This document shows, in pieces, positions 8,609-19,006 of a DNA stretch of 36,548 nucleotides. Position numbers and translations under genes: made by a program. Location of the stretch: positions 1-36,548 of the forward strand of contig CALQBJ020000009.1 in the NCBI GenBank assembly GCA_943328785.2. Direction: 5' to 3'. Positions within the stretch are counted from its first letter, which is position 1. The number at the start of each line of letters is the position of its first letter. Below the pieces are notes generated by a model. The model saw nothing but the letters and a program-made list of their open reading frames with translations, was not told the origin of the DNA and did no database searches. This DNA comes from Bifidobacterium breve (GTDB lineage: Bacteria > Acidobacteriota > Vicinamibacteria > Vicinamibacterales > CAVVIG01).

Positions 8609-11485
8609 GTGAGCATGAACGCCAGAGTCCTCGCGGGTGCGTGTACGGCGATGCTGTTGTGGGCCTGTTCGGTGATGCCGGCCAGCGCGCAAGGTGTCGG
8701 CGCTATCGGCGGCACGATTGCGGACGCGTCGGGGGCAGTGCTCCCTGGTGTGACTCTGACCCTGTCCAGTCCGGCCGGCACCATTGGCGCCAACCAGACA
8801 GCCACGACCGACGAGCGTGGCACCTTCCAGTTTGTTCGTCTCGTGCCAGGGACGTACCGCGTGCGCGCCGAAATCCAGGGCTTCCGTCCCGTCACGCAGG
8901 AACGCATCGCGGTCACCGCCGACGCAACCGCGCGCGTGGACCTGAAACTCGAGATCGGCGGCCTCGAGGAAGGCATCACGGTCAGCGGTGAAGCGCCGCT
9001 GCTCGATACCACCTCCGCGATGCGCCAGACGGTGCTCACGCGCGAGGTCCTCGACACCTTGCCAAACCGCGTCGACGTCTGGGCGGCCGCGCGCGTCATT
9101 CCGAGCGTCGTGCTCGGCAAGGTGGACGTCGGCGGCTCCGAGTCGTTTCTGCAGTCTACGGCCACGGTGCACGGCACCAGCAGCGAGAACGCCTACCTCA
9201 TCGAAGGCATGGACGTCTCAAACCTCGACGGCAACGGCTCGCAGGCCATCATGTACCTGGACCCGTACGTGTTCGAGGAGACGAACTACCAGATGGGGAG
9301 CGCCGGCACCGCCGTGTCGTCCAAGGGCGGACTGATCTTCAACATGATCACGCGCACGGGGACCAACCGCTTCCACGGCGGCATGATGTTCAACGGCGCC
9401 AACCGGTCGATGGGTTCTGCGAACTACTCGCCTGCGCTGCGCACCCAACTGCTCGCGGCGGTGCCGGCGGCGGCACTTGCCGCGAACCCGAATCTGGTGC
9501 CCGGTGCCGACATCCTGCACATCTACGATGCCGGCGCGTGGCTGTCCGGACCGGTCATACGCGACAAGCTGTGGTTCTCGGCGGCGTGGCATCGCCAGGG
9601 ACTCGACCAGTACCTCCTCGGCAACTACGACCCGAACGGCAGCCAGGTGCTCGACGACAACCTGATGTGGACGACGTCAGCCAAAGCGTCGTGGCAGGCG
9701 ACGAAGAACATTCAGCTTTCGTACTTCAACAACCTGCAATACAAGCTCATTGGCCACCGGAACGGTGGCGGCACGTTTGCCGAGAGCCGCGCGCGCAACC
9801 TGAATGACAAGTACCCCGACATTCACCAGGTCAAGTACACCCAGACCATCGGCAACCGCATCGTCGTCGATGCATCCGTGAACCGCTTCCGGGCGGACGA
9901 CAAGTTCGGCCAGGAGCCGGAGGTGAAGGCCGGCGACATTTCGCGCTTCGACGCGGTGACCAACACCTACACCGTGGCGCTGCCGACCTACCGCGACCTG
10001 GCGACCTTCCGCGATCAGGCGATCAGTAGCGTGAGCTTCTTTACCGGTCGTCATGATGTCCGCTTCGGCTACCAGTTCATGACCGCGGTGCAGAAGTCGT
10101 CCACCTGGTCGACCTCCGGCATGCGCGCCGTGTACCGCAATGGGCGACCCGATTCCGTGAACACCTACAACGTGCCGATTACCTCGACCTCCACCAGGAT
10201 TCCTGTCGCCTACGAGCCGTCGTATCGCGATCAGGGGCTCTACATCCAGGACAAGTGGACGCCCGCCAGGAAGCTGACCGTGAACCTGGGGCTTCGCTGG
10301 GAGAGCAACTACGGGTGGCAGCCGGCCGCCTGCCAGGCAGAGACGGTGTTCGTGCGGCAGCAGTGCTTCGGCGAGATCACCGGGGCACCGGACTTCAAGG
10401 CGTTTGCGCCGCGCGTGTCGGTGGTCTACGACGTCTTCGGTGATGGACGTACGGCGTTGAAGTTCGCGGCCAGCCGCTACAACCAGCCGGTCACGCTGCA
10501 GAACGTGCTGCGGCTCAACCCGCTCGGCGCGACGAGCGACACGCGCGTGTGGACCGTGTGCGCGGCCGGGCAGACGTCAGGCTGCGATTTCAATGGCGAC
10601 CTCGTCCCGCAGATCAACGAGCTGGGCGTCTCGAGCGGCTTCGCCTTCGGCGTGAACAACCGGTACACCGACGACCTGCAGTGGCCGGTGTCGAACGAGT
10701 ACAGCCTCGAGTTGCAGCGGCAGATCCCGGGCAACATGGTCGTGTCCGTCGGTTACACACATCGGCAGACGCGCCGCAACATCGGTTCGAAGAACATGGC
10801 CGTCCCGACAGACAGCTACATTCCGGTGCAGGTGACCGAGGCGAACTCCGGACGAGCCGTGACGGTCTACAACCAGGCGCCGGCGCTGCGGGGGCGCAAC
10901 GACATCCTGTGGGGCAACTACGGAGAGCTCGACTCGGACTTCAACGGCGCGGACATCAGTGTGAACAAGCGCATGAGCCAGCACTGGTCGGTGACCGGCG
11001 GCGCGAGCTTCGGCAGGACCGAGGGTGACATCGCCGGCGTGGCCAGCGACCTCAACAACCCCAACTTCGCGTTCCGTCGCGGGCTGGTCGGCAACGACGT
11101 CCCGTGGTCCTACCGCGCATCTGGCGTCTATGACTTCCCCTACCAGCTGTCGCTGAGCGTCACGGCGCAGTACTATCAGGGCTTCCCGGAACTGACGACG
11201 GTATCGGTGGGCAACAACACCGTGGCGCTGACGCAGGGCGCGACAACGTTGACGGTGGAGCCGCGAGGCACGACGCGCTTGCCGGCTGTCACCTCGGTCG
11301 ACATGAGCGTCCGGAAGTTCTGGCGGATCGGCACCCTCAAGCTCGAGCCGCGCGTCGACCTCTACAACCTCACCAACGCGGCTTCGATCCTCGGCCGTGT
11401 GACGCAGCTCGGACCGACCTACGGCCGCGTCAGCAGCATCCAGCGCGGACGACTGATCAAGGCGGGGTTCAGCATCGAGTTCTGA
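8609..11485 (+). CDS. TonB-dependent receptor, Oar-like with N-terminal carboxypeptidase-regulatory-like domain
   Basis: Signal peptide; GTIADASGAVLPGVTLTLSSPAGT...TDERGTFQFVRLVPGTYRVRAE; plug-like DTTSAMRQTVLTREVLDTLPNR; C-terminal beta-barrel ending in F. Confidence 0.9.
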   Translation: MSMNARVLAGACTAMLLWACSVMPASAQGVGAIGGTIADASGAVLPGVTLTLSSPAGTIGANQTATTDERGTFQFVRLVPGTYRVRAEIQGFRPVTQERIAVTADATARVDLKLEIGGLEEGITVSGEAPLLDTTSAMRQTVLTREVLDTLPNRVDVWAAARVIPSVVLGKVDVGGSESFLQSTATVHGTSSENAYLIEGMDVSNLDGNGSQAIMYLDPYVFEETNYQMGSAGTAVSSKGGLIFNMITRTGTNRFHGGMMFNGANRSMGSANYSPALRTQLLAAVPAAALAANPNLVPGADILHIYDAGAWLSGPVIRDKLWFSAAWHRQGLDQYLLGNYDPNGSQVLDDNLMWTTSAKASWQATKNIQLSYFNNLQYKLIGHRNGGGTFAESRARNLNDKYPDIHQVKYTQTIGNRIVVDASVNRFRADDKFGQEPEVKAGDISRFDAVTNTYTVALPTYRDLATFRDQAISSVSFFTGRHDVRFGYQFMTAVQKSSTWSTSGMRAVYRNGRPDSVNTYNVPITSTSTRIPVAYEPSYRDQGLYIQDKWTPARKLTVNLGLRWESNYGWQPAACQAETVFVRQQCFGEITGAPDFKAFAPRVSVVYDVFGDGRTALKFAASRYNQPVTLQNVLRLNPLGATSDTRVWTVCAAGQTSGCDFNGDLVPQINELGVSSGFAFGVNNRYTDDLQWPVSNEYSLELQRQIPGNMVVSVGYTHRQTRRNIGSKNMAVPTDSYIPVQVTEANSGRAVTVYNQAPALRGRNDILWGNYGELDSDFNGADISVNKRMSQHWSVTGGASFGRTEGDIAGVASDLNNPNFAFRRGLVGNDVPWSYRASGVYDFPYQLSLSVTAQYYQGFPELTTVSVGNNTVALTQGATTLTVEPRGTTRLPAVTSVDMSVRKFWRIGTLKLEPRVDLYNLTNAASILGRVTQLGPTYGRVSSIQRGRLIKAGFSIEF

Positions 11486-11518
11486 CCCCGACCCGACCAT
11501 CCGGCCAGGGACCCACCT

Positions 11519-11592
11519 CACCAAGACCACGAAGGGTCACGACGCGTTTCAAGTGAAGCCTTCGTGTCCTTCGTGCCCTTCGTGAGGTCTCC
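11519..11592. repeat. CACGAAGG-type inverted intergenic repeat, copy 2
   Basis: caccaagaccacgaagggtcacgacg ... gccttcgtgtccttcgtgcccttcgtgagg; same architecture as 8355-8432. Confidence 0.75.
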
Positions 11593-11622
11593 CTTCGCTG
11601 CCCTGAAGTATCCTGAACGACC

Positions 11623-12915
11623 ATGACACCGCCCTTCGCCGTGCCCGTGCGTCCGCTCAACAGCCCGGCGCAGGTGCTCTTCGCCAGCCTGATCGGCACC
11701 ACCATCGAGTTCTTCGACTTCTACATCTACGCGACGGCGGCGGTGCTGGTCTTCCCGAAGCTGTTCTTCCCGTCGACCGACCCGGCCTCGGCCACGCTCG
11801 CGTCGCTCGCCACGTTCGCGGTGGCGTTCTTCGCGCGGCCGATCGGCTCGGCCTTCTTCGGTCACTTCGGCGACCGTGTCGGCCGCAAGGCCACGCTGGT
11901 GGCGGCGCTGCTGACGATGGGCGTGTCGACGGTGGGGATTGGTTTGCTGCCGACGTATGCGTCGATCGGGATTGCCGCGCCGATCCTGCTGGCGCTGTGC
12001 CGCTTCGGTCAGGGGTTGGGGCTTGGCGGCGAGTGGGGCGGGGCGGTGCTGCTGGCGATCGAGAATGCGCCGCCAGGGAAGCGCGCCTGGTACGGCATGT
12101 TCCCGCAGTTGGGTGCGCCGATCGGCTTCTTCTTTTCCGGCGGTATCTTCCTTTTGCTGTCGTCACTGTTCACCGACGAGCAGTTCTTCGCCTTCGGCTG
12201 GCGCCTGCCGTTTCTGGCCAGCGCCGCGCTCGTGATCGTCGGGCTCTATGTGCGGCTCACCATCACCGAGACGCCGGTGTTCCAGAAGGTGCAGGAGAGC
12301 GAACGGGTAAAGGTGCCGGTCGTCACCGTCTTCACGTCGCACCGGGGCGCGCTCATCGCCGGCACGCTCACCTCGCTCGCCACCTTCGTGCTGTTCTACC
12401 TGATGACCGTGTTCACGCTGTCGTGGGGCACGAGCGCGCTCGGCTACACGCGCAACCGCTTCCTCATCTTCCAGCTGTTCGGTATCCTCTGCTTCGGCAT
12501 CGCCATTCCCATCTCGGCAAAGATCGCGGAGCACGGACGCCGCCGCACGATGATCTGGGTGACCGTGGCGATCGGCCTCTTCGGGTTCGTCATGGGACCG
12601 CTGTTCCAGGCCGGGACCGTGGGCACGATTCTCACCCTCACCATTGGCCTCGCGTTGATGGGCATGACCTACGGCCCGCTCGGGACGGTGCTGTCCGAAC
12701 TCTTCCCGACCTCGGTGCGCTACACCGGCAGTTCGCTCACCTTCAACCTCGCCGGCATTTTCGGCGCGTCGCTGGCACCGTACATCGCCACCTGGCTGGC
12801 GACGCACTGGGGGCTGCCGTGGGTCGGCTACTACCTCACCGTGGCGGCGGCGCTGACGCTGGTGGGCCTGCTCGCCACGAAGGAAACGAAAGACACCGAC
12901 CTGCACGCCCTCTGA
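11623..12915 (+). CDS. MFS transporter, metabolite:H+ symporter (MHS) type
   Basis: LFASLIGTTIEFFDFYIYATAAVLVFPKLFFP, FFARPIGSAFFGHFGDRVGRKATL, GLGLGGEWGGAVLLAIENAPPGKRAWYGMFPQLGAPIGF: typical MHS motifs, multiple TM segments. Confidence 0.93.
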   Translation: MTPPFAVPVRPLNSPAQVLFASLIGTTIEFFDFYIYATAAVLVFPKLFFPSTDPASATLASLATFAVAFFARPIGSAFFGHFGDRVGRKATLVAALLTMGVSTVGIGLLPTYASIGIAAPILLALCRFGQGLGLGGEWGGAVLLAIENAPPGKRAWYGMFPQLGAPIGFFFSGGIFLLLSSLFTDEQFFAFGWRLPFLASAALVIVGLYVRLTITETPVFQKVQESERVKVPVVTVFTSHRGALIAGTLTSLATFVLFYLMTVFTLSWGTSALGYTRNRFLIFQLFGILCFGIAIPISAKIAEHGRRRTMIWVTVAIGLFGFVMGPLFQAGTVGTILTLTIGLALMGMTYGPLGTVLSELFPTSVRYTGSSLTFNLAGIFGASLAPYIATWLATHWGLPWVGYYLTVAAALTLVGLLATKETKDTDLHAL

Positions 12916-12964
12916 GGCGCGATCGCGCTTACGACTTCCTGTTGAAGGTAGTACTCTGCGGCCC

Positions 12965-15271
12965 GTGATGTTGGTGCTTCCTGCCCCTCGGTGTTCGCGC
13001 TCCCGTGCTGCATGGCCGCTTGCGGCTGCGCTGCTCGCAGCCACCGTGCTCTGGCCGTCGACGGTTCGCGCCCAGGCGCCGCCCGCGTCCGGCCCGCCGG
13101 CGCCGGTCCTGCCGCAGACGCTGTCGCGCGACGATGAGGGGCGGGCAACAATTCGTGCCGTGCGGGTGACGGCAGCGATGCACGTCGACGGCAAGCTCGA
13201 CGAAGCGGTCTACGCCAGCGTGCAGCCGGCCTCGAACTTCATCCAGATGGAGCCGAACGGCGGCGAGACCGCGACCGAGAAGACCGAGGTCTGGATCTTC
13301 TACGACAAGGACAACGTCTACGTCAGCGTCAAGGCCTGGGAGAGTGCGCCCGAGCGGACCATCGCCAACGAGATGCGCCGCGACAGCGGCAACATCCGGC
13401 AGGGCGACTCGGTCGGCTTCGGGTTCGACACCTACCGCGACCGTCGTAGCTCGTTCCAGTTCGAGGCCAACTCGCTCGGCGCCCGCACCGACGGCCAGAG
13501 CACGAACGAGCGGCAGTACAGCGCCGACTGGAATCCGGTCTGGAACCTCGTGGCGGGGACGTTCGACGGCGGCTGGACGATCGAGGCGGCCATCCCGTTC
13601 AAGTCGATCCGCTATGCGCCTGGCACCGTGCAGGACTGGGGCTTCCAGGCGCGCCGCACGAACAAGTGGAAGAACGAGATCGCGTACCTCACCAAGGTGC
13701 CGCCGGCCTTCGGCATGGGCCGCGCCGACTTCTCGGCTTCGCTCTACGCGAGCGTGGTGGGGCTCGAAGCGCCGCCGCTGACGCGCAACATCGAGCTGAA
13801 GCCGTACGCCATCGGCAGCCTGACGACCGACAACGTCGCAGCGCCGGCACGGTCGAATGTGCTCGATGGTGACGTCGGCGTCGATGCGAAGTACGGCATC
13901 ACGCAGAACATCACCGCCGACCTCACCTACAACACCGACTTCGCGCAGGTGGAGGCCGACGAGCAGCAGGTGAACCTCACCCGCTTCAGCCTCTTCTTTC
14001 CGGAGAAGCGCGACTTCTTCCTCGAGAACCAGGGCATCTTCACGTTCGGTAACAACTCGGGCGGCACCGGTAACAGCGCCACCTCTGATGTGCCACTGCT
14101 GTTCTACAGCCGTCGAATCGGGCTCTCAGGTGGACGCGAAGTGCCGATCTGGGGCGGCGGCCGTGTCACCGGCCGCGTCGGCCGCTATCAGCTCGGCGTC
14201 GTGAACATGCAGACGAAGGAGGACGAGGCGCTGGCTGCGCCCTCCACCAACTTCTCGGTCGTGCGCGTGAAGCGCGACCTGCTGCGGCGCAGCAGCGTCG
14301 GCCTGCTGGCCACATCCCGATCGCGGTCACAAACCGGCACCGGTTCGAACCAGACCTACGGGGTGGACGGCACGTTCGCGTTCTTCACCAACCTGACCGT
14401 CGCCACCTACGTCGCGCAGACCCGCACCGAGGGAGTGTCGGACCAGACCTCGAGCTACCGCGCGCAGATGGAGTACGCGGGCGATCGCTATGGTCTGCAA
14501 CTCGAGCGCCTGGCCGTCGATCCGAACTTCAACCCCGAGGTCGGGTTCCTGCGCCGGACCGACATGCGGAAGAACTACGGGCAGGTGCGCTTCAGCCCCC
14601 GTCCGACGTCGATCGCGGCGGTGCGGAAGTTCTCGACCATCGGCCAGTTCACCTCCATCGAGGATGCCGCCGGGCGTCTCACGACGCGGCTGACCGACGC
14701 CGAGTTCGGCGTCGAGTTCCAGAACAGCGACCGCTTCCAGGTGGGACTCCTCGCGGACTACGAGCTGATTACCCGTGCTTTCTCGGTGGTGCCAGGCGCC
14801 CGCATTCCGGTGGGCGGCTACGACTTCACGGTCGGGCGCATCGGCTACAACCTGGGGCAGCAGCGTCGGTTCTCGGGCAACGTGCTGCTCGAGAGGGGCC
14901 AGTTCTACAACGGCACCCGCACGGGCCTCACCTTCAACCGCTCGCGCATCTTCTTCTCGCCGCGGCTGTCGATGGAGCCGACGGTCACCCTCAACTGGAT
15001 CGACCTGCCGGCCGGGTCGTTCTCGTCCCGGCTCATCGGGTCGCGGGTGACGTTCACGGCCACACCGCTGCTGTTCGCCAGTGCGCTGGTCCAGTACAAC
15101 TCCAGCACCCACATCGTCAGCACCAACGCGCGCCTGCGCTGGGAGTATCGCCCAGGCAGCGAAATCTTCGTCGTCTACAACGACGAGCGGAACAGCGACG
15201 GCCCCACGGGCGCCCCCGGCCTGCAGAACCGGGCGTTCATCGTGAAGGTGAACCGTTTCTTCCGCTTCTAA
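12965..15271 (+). CDS. DUF5916-type outer-membrane protein with N-terminal CBM9-like domain
   Basis: VTAAMHVDGKLDEAVYASVQPASNFIQMEPNGGETATEKTEVWIFYDKDNVYVSVKAWE (CBM9-like), FFPEKRDFFLENQGIFTFGN...LLFYSRRIGL (DUF5916), barrel-like C-terminus ending RFFRF. Confidence 0.88.
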   Translation: MMLVLPAPRCSRSRAAWPLAAALLAATVLWPSTVRAQAPPASGPPAPVLPQTLSRDDEGRATIRAVRVTAAMHVDGKLDEAVYASVQPASNFIQMEPNGGETATEKTEVWIFYDKDNVYVSVKAWESAPERTIANEMRRDSGNIRQGDSVGFGFDTYRDRRSSFQFEANSLGARTDGQSTNERQYSADWNPVWNLVAGTFDGGWTIEAAIPFKSIRYAPGTVQDWGFQARRTNKWKNEIAYLTKVPPAFGMGRADFSASLYASVVGLEAPPLTRNIELKPYAIGSLTTDNVAAPARSNVLDGDVGVDAKYGITQNITADLTYNTDFAQVEADEQQVNLTRFSLFFPEKRDFFLENQGIFTFGNNSGGTGNSATSDVPLLFYSRRIGLSGGREVPIWGGGRVTGRVGRYQLGVVNMQTKEDEALAAPSTNFSVVRVKRDLLRRSSVGLLATSRSRSQTGTGSNQTYGVDGTFAFFTNLTVATYVAQTRTEGVSDQTSSYRAQMEYAGDRYGLQLERLAVDPNFNPEVGFLRRTDMRKNYGQVRFSPRPTSIAAVRKFSTIGQFTSIEDAAGRLTTRLTDAEFGVEFQNSDRFQVGLLADYELITRAFSVVPGARIPVGGYDFTVGRIGYNLGQQRRFSGNVLLERGQFYNGTRTGLTFNRSRIFFSPRLSMEPTVTLNWIDLPAGSFSSRLIGSRVTFTATPLLFASALVQYNSSTHIVSTNARLRWEYRPGSEIFVVYNDERNSDGPTGAPGLQNRAFIVKVNRFFRF

Positions 15272-15341
15272 TCGGTGGCGCGGCGGGTACGAAGCACTGC
15301 CTGTCGGGCGTAGAATGCCAGTTCGACGTCCGAGAGGTGTC

Positions 15342-18017
15342 ATGAGGGCAGTTCGCATTTCGCTGTTGCTGCTGGTGGTGGTGATGCTGCGCCAGCCCGT
15401 CTGGGCCCAGCCCGTCACAGGATCCGTCGCCGGCAGTGTGTCCGCGTCCACCGGCATCGGGCTTCCTGGCGCGACGGTCACGGTGGTCAGCGCAGACGCC
15501 GGGATCCAGCGGTCGACCGTCACCGGCGCCGACGGCGAGTACCTTGTCGAGGGGCTTCCGCTTGGCGTTCCGTACGAACTGCGCGCGGAACTCGAAGGGT
15601 TCGCCACGGTCAGCCGCACCAGCGTCACGCTGACGCCGAACGGCCGCGACACCATCCGCTTCCTCCTCATTCCGGCGACCAGCGAGACGCTGTCGGTCAC
15701 GGCCCGGACGACGATTCGCGAACAGCAGCGATCGTCGATCCAGGAAACCATCCCGGATCGGCTGGTGCACAGTGTGCCGCTGATCGGCCGCGACTTCATC
15801 GCGCTGGCTTCGCTCACCCCAGGATTCACCGGCAACCCGGTTGCGCCAAGCCCGAACGGCCAGATCTACTGGGCGAACAACGTGCTGGTCGACGGTGCGA
15901 GCCACTTCTCCAAGTGGCGCAGCGCCGCGCGCACGTTCTACAGCGGCTACTCGCTCGAAGCCATCCAGGAAGTGCAGGTGCAGAACAGCCGCTTCACGCC
16001 GGAGTTCGGCGAGTCGATGGCGTCGGTGACGAGCGCGGTGACGAAGTCGGGCAGCAACGAGCGTCACGGGTCGGTGCTGTTCTTCGGACAGGCGGGAGTG
16101 CTGAACGACCAACCGGAGTTCGCGCCCGACAAGCTGGGCGGGACCACGGCCCGGTTCGGCGCGACGATGGGAGGTCCGGTGACGCGCGACCGGACGTTCT
16201 TCTTCGCCAACTACGAAGGCCGCCGCGCCCGCTCCAGCAACGTCGTGGTGTCGCCGGCGGCGCCGCAGACGACGGTGCCGAACAACGAGGACGAACACCT
16301 CGCGTTCTTCAAGATCGATCACCGACTCAGCTCGAACGATCTGGTGTCGGTTCGCTACAACGGGCAGCGCTTCGCGTGGCTGAACGAGAGCGGCGGGCTC
16401 TCGCTGCCTGGCACCGGGATGCAGTACCGCAACGACGTGCACACCGTGCTCGTCACGGCCACGCAGCTCGTCTCGACCCACATCCTGAACCAGGCGCGCT
16501 TCCAGTTGGCGCGCTACACCGACCGGCGCACCGACCTGCAGCCGTCGGTCTACGTGTCGCGGGCCGGCTACTCCACCGAGGGGTCCACGCTCGGGCCGTA
16601 CGGATTTGGCGCGACGCCGGAGGACACCTACGAGGGGGCCGACACGCTCACGCACACGGCCGGCCCGCATGCCGTGAAGATGGGCATCGGCTTCAAGTTC
16701 GTGCGGGCGCACAACGAGTCGCTGCCGTTCGGTCGCGGCGCGTACTACTTCGCCGGTCCCCCCTCGCTCTATCCGCAGCCCTACGCCTTTGTGCAAGGGC
16801 TGACGCAGACGCCAGGCGCGCCCGATGCGGACCCGCGCAGCATCTCGTCGTTCTTCTTCGTCCAGGATGAATGGCGCGCGTTACCGCGGCTGGCCATCAA
16901 CGTCGGGGCGCGCTACGACATCGAGCGCATCCGGAACGTCAGCGGCTACAACGCCGCGGCCGATCGCAACAACCTGCAGCCGCGCCTCAGTGCGCTGTGG
17001 ACGCCGTTCGGCGGGGCGTTCGGTGTGCGCGGCGGCGCGGGGCTCTACACCCAGCAGCACCTGCTCTATTACGCCAACCGGGCCGAGCTGGAAGGGCCGG
17101 GCGGCGCCGCCCTGATCACCCTCAATCAGGGGTCGCCGTTGATGCCGGTCTATCCGGCCGTACTCACCTCCGCCGTGCTCTCGCAGGTGCCGCGCGACGT
17201 CTACGTCATCGACCCGGGCTTCCGCAATCCGTACGCGGTGCAGGCGGCTGTCGGCGTCCAGCACCAGCTGCTCGGCTTCGACGTCGCCGCCGACTTCGTC
17301 TTGCTCGAGGGCCACGACCTCATGAGCCTCGTCGACGTGAACGCGCCGGCCTCGGCGGACAAGCCGGTCTTCCGCAGCCTGGCGCTCGCCGATGCGACGC
17401 GCCCCGCAGTTCCCGGTGCCGGCGGCTACCGCAAGATCCTCTCGCTCGGGAACGAAGGGCGCAGCTGGTACCGCGGCCTGCAGGTGAAGGTCGATCGGTC
17501 GGTTGGCGCGCTGATGCTCGTGTCGTCGTACACGCTGGCCCGCGCGCGCGACATGGCGAACAACCAGCTGCCAGAGGACAGCCACGACATCGCGGCGGAG
17601 AAGGCGCGCGCCGACAACGACGTCCGCCACAGCGTCACTGCCGGTCTCACCTGGCAGCTGCCGTCGCGCGGCGCCGGCTTCGGCGGCTGGACGCTATCGG
17701 CCGCCGGACAGTTCCGCAGCAACCGCCCCTACAACATCACCTGGGGCGACGACCGCAACGGGACGACGCAGAACGACGCGCGGCCGGGCGGCCGCAACAC
17801 CGGCAAGACCGACGGCTACCGCAACATCGACCTCGCGCTGGCGCGCCGCGTGCCGTTCGGCACCCGCACGCTGGAGCTCCGGGCCGAGGGCTTCAACGTC
17901 CTCAGCACCACGAACGACGATGAGTACGTGGGCGCCCTGTCGTCGCCCTTATTCGGCCAGCCGGTGAGCGCATTCCCGAAGCGCCGCCTGCAGTTTGCGG
18001 CCGTGGTCCGGTACTGA
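15342..18017 (+). CDS. TonB-dependent receptor with N-terminal carboxypeptidase-regulatory-like domain
   Basis: ATG 15342 MRAVRISLLLLVVVMLRQPVWAQPVTGSVAGSVSASTGIGLPGATVTVVSAD; plug and barrel text; stop shares a base with the next ATG (TGATG). Confidence 0.9.
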   Translation: MRAVRISLLLLVVVMLRQPVWAQPVTGSVAGSVSASTGIGLPGATVTVVSADAGIQRSTVTGADGEYLVEGLPLGVPYELRAELEGFATVSRTSVTLTPNGRDTIRFLLIPATSETLSVTARTTIREQQRSSIQETIPDRLVHSVPLIGRDFIALASLTPGFTGNPVAPSPNGQIYWANNVLVDGASHFSKWRSAARTFYSGYSLEAIQEVQVQNSRFTPEFGESMASVTSAVTKSGSNERHGSVLFFGQAGVLNDQPEFAPDKLGGTTARFGATMGGPVTRDRTFFFANYEGRRARSSNVVVSPAAPQTTVPNNEDEHLAFFKIDHRLSSNDLVSVRYNGQRFAWLNESGGLSLPGTGMQYRNDVHTVLVTATQLVSTHILNQARFQLARYTDRRTDLQPSVYVSRAGYSTEGSTLGPYGFGATPEDTYEGADTLTHTAGPHAVKMGIGFKFVRAHNESLPFGRGAYYFAGPPSLYPQPYAFVQGLTQTPGAPDADPRSISSFFFVQDEWRALPRLAINVGARYDIERIRNVSGYNAAADRNNLQPRLSALWTPFGGAFGVRGGAGLYTQQHLLYYANRAELEGPGGAALITLNQGSPLMPVYPAVLTSAVLSQVPRDVYVIDPGFRNPYAVQAAVGVQHQLLGFDVAADFVLLEGHDLMSLVDVNAPASADKPVFRSLALADATRPAVPGAGGYRKILSLGNEGRSWYRGLQVKVDRSVGALMLVSSYTLARARDMANNQLPEDSHDIAAEKARADNDVRHSVTAGLTWQLPSRGAGFGGWTLSAAGQFRSNRPYNITWGDDRNGTTQNDARPGGRNTGKTDGYRNIDLALARRVPFGTRTLELRAEGFNVLSTTNDDEYVGALSSPLFGQPVSAFPKRRLQFAAVVRY

Positions 18018-18982
18018 TGGCGCGCACCACTGCTCGCGTCACGCTCGATCCGCGCTGGCCTGCGGCGGCGCTCGCGCTCGTCGCCTGCCTCGTCACCGTC
18101 CAGTGCAGCGGCGGCGGCAAGTCGGGCGGCACGCCGACGAGTCCGACCGTGCCAGGTCCGTCGAATCCGAACCCGACACCGGTGCCGGTGGGTCCGGAGG
18201 TGTTTGTCGGCGCTGGGGACATCGCCATCTGCGGCGGCAACGCCGAGGCGACCGCCCGCCAGATCGACGGCATCGGCGGCACGGTGTTCACGCTCGGCGA
18301 CAACGCCTATCCAACTGGAGCCAGGGTCGACTTCCAGAACTGCTACGAGCCGTCGTGGGGCCGCCACAAGTCGCGCACGCGCCCGGCGCCCGGCAACCAC
18401 GACTACGGCACCGCCGGCGCCGCGCCGTACTACGACTACTTCGGCGCGAATGCCGGAGCGGCCGGTCAGGGCTACTACTCCTTCGACCTCGGGGCGTGGC
18501 ACATCATCTCCCTGAACAGCAACACGCCGGAGTCGGGCGCGGCGCAACTCGCCTGGCTGCGCGGCGACCTGGCGGCCACCACGGCCCGGTGCACGCTCGC
18601 CTACTGGCACCATCCGCTCTTCTCGTCGGGACCGAACGCCGTGAATGCCGGCGAAGCGTCGATCCGCACCTACGCCAAGCAGCTCTACCAGGTGCTGTAT
18701 GACGCCAACGCCGAACTCGTCATGGTGGGACACGAACACCTGTACGAGCGCTTCGCACCGCAGAACCCGGAAGGGGCGCTCGACACGGCGCGTGGCATCC
18801 GGCAGTTCATCGTCGGCACTGGCGGCGTTCCCCTGTACGACTTCCAGAGCGTGCGGGCGAACAGTGAGACGCGCCTGAAGGCGCATGGAGTCATGAAGCT
18901 GACGCTCTCGAGCGATCGCTACCAGTGGGAGTTCCTGCCGGTCAGCGGCGCCGGCGACAGCGGCACGCAGGTCTGCCACTAG
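18017..18982 (+). CDS. Secreted/lipoprotein metallophosphoesterase (purple-acid-phosphatase-like)
   Basis: Lipobox-like LVACLVTVQCSGGG; AGDIAICGG, TLGDNAYPTG, PAPGNHDYGT, YWHHPLFSSG, MVGHEHLYER: metallophosphatase motifs. Confidence 0.9.
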   Translation: MARTTARVTLDPRWPAAALALVACLVTVQCSGGGKSGGTPTSPTVPGPSNPNPTPVPVGPEVFVGAGDIAICGGNAEATARQIDGIGGTVFTLGDNAYPTGARVDFQNCYEPSWGRHKSRTRPAPGNHDYGTAGAAPYYDYFGANAGAAGQGYYSFDLGAWHIISLNSNTPESGAAQLAWLRGDLAATTARCTLAYWHHPLFSSGPNAVNAGEASIRTYAKQLYQVLYDANAELVMVGHEHLYERFAPQNPEGALDTARGIRQFIVGTGGVPLYDFQSVRANSETRLKAHGVMKLTLSSDRYQWEFLPVSGAGDSGTQVCH

Positions 18983-19006
18983 CTGCTATAGTCTCGATTC
19001 GCCCTG

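Noticed and set aside
10577-11530. 317-aa minus-strand ORF
   Set aside because: Antisense to the Oar-like receptor; shadow ORF.
12163-13194. 343-aa minus-strand ORF
   Set aside because: Spans the end of the MFS gene and the start of the DUF5916 gene in antisense; shadow composition.
14327-16796. 502-aa and 519-aa minus-strand ORFs
   Set aside because: Antisense to DUF5916 and TonB receptor genes; no coherent domains.
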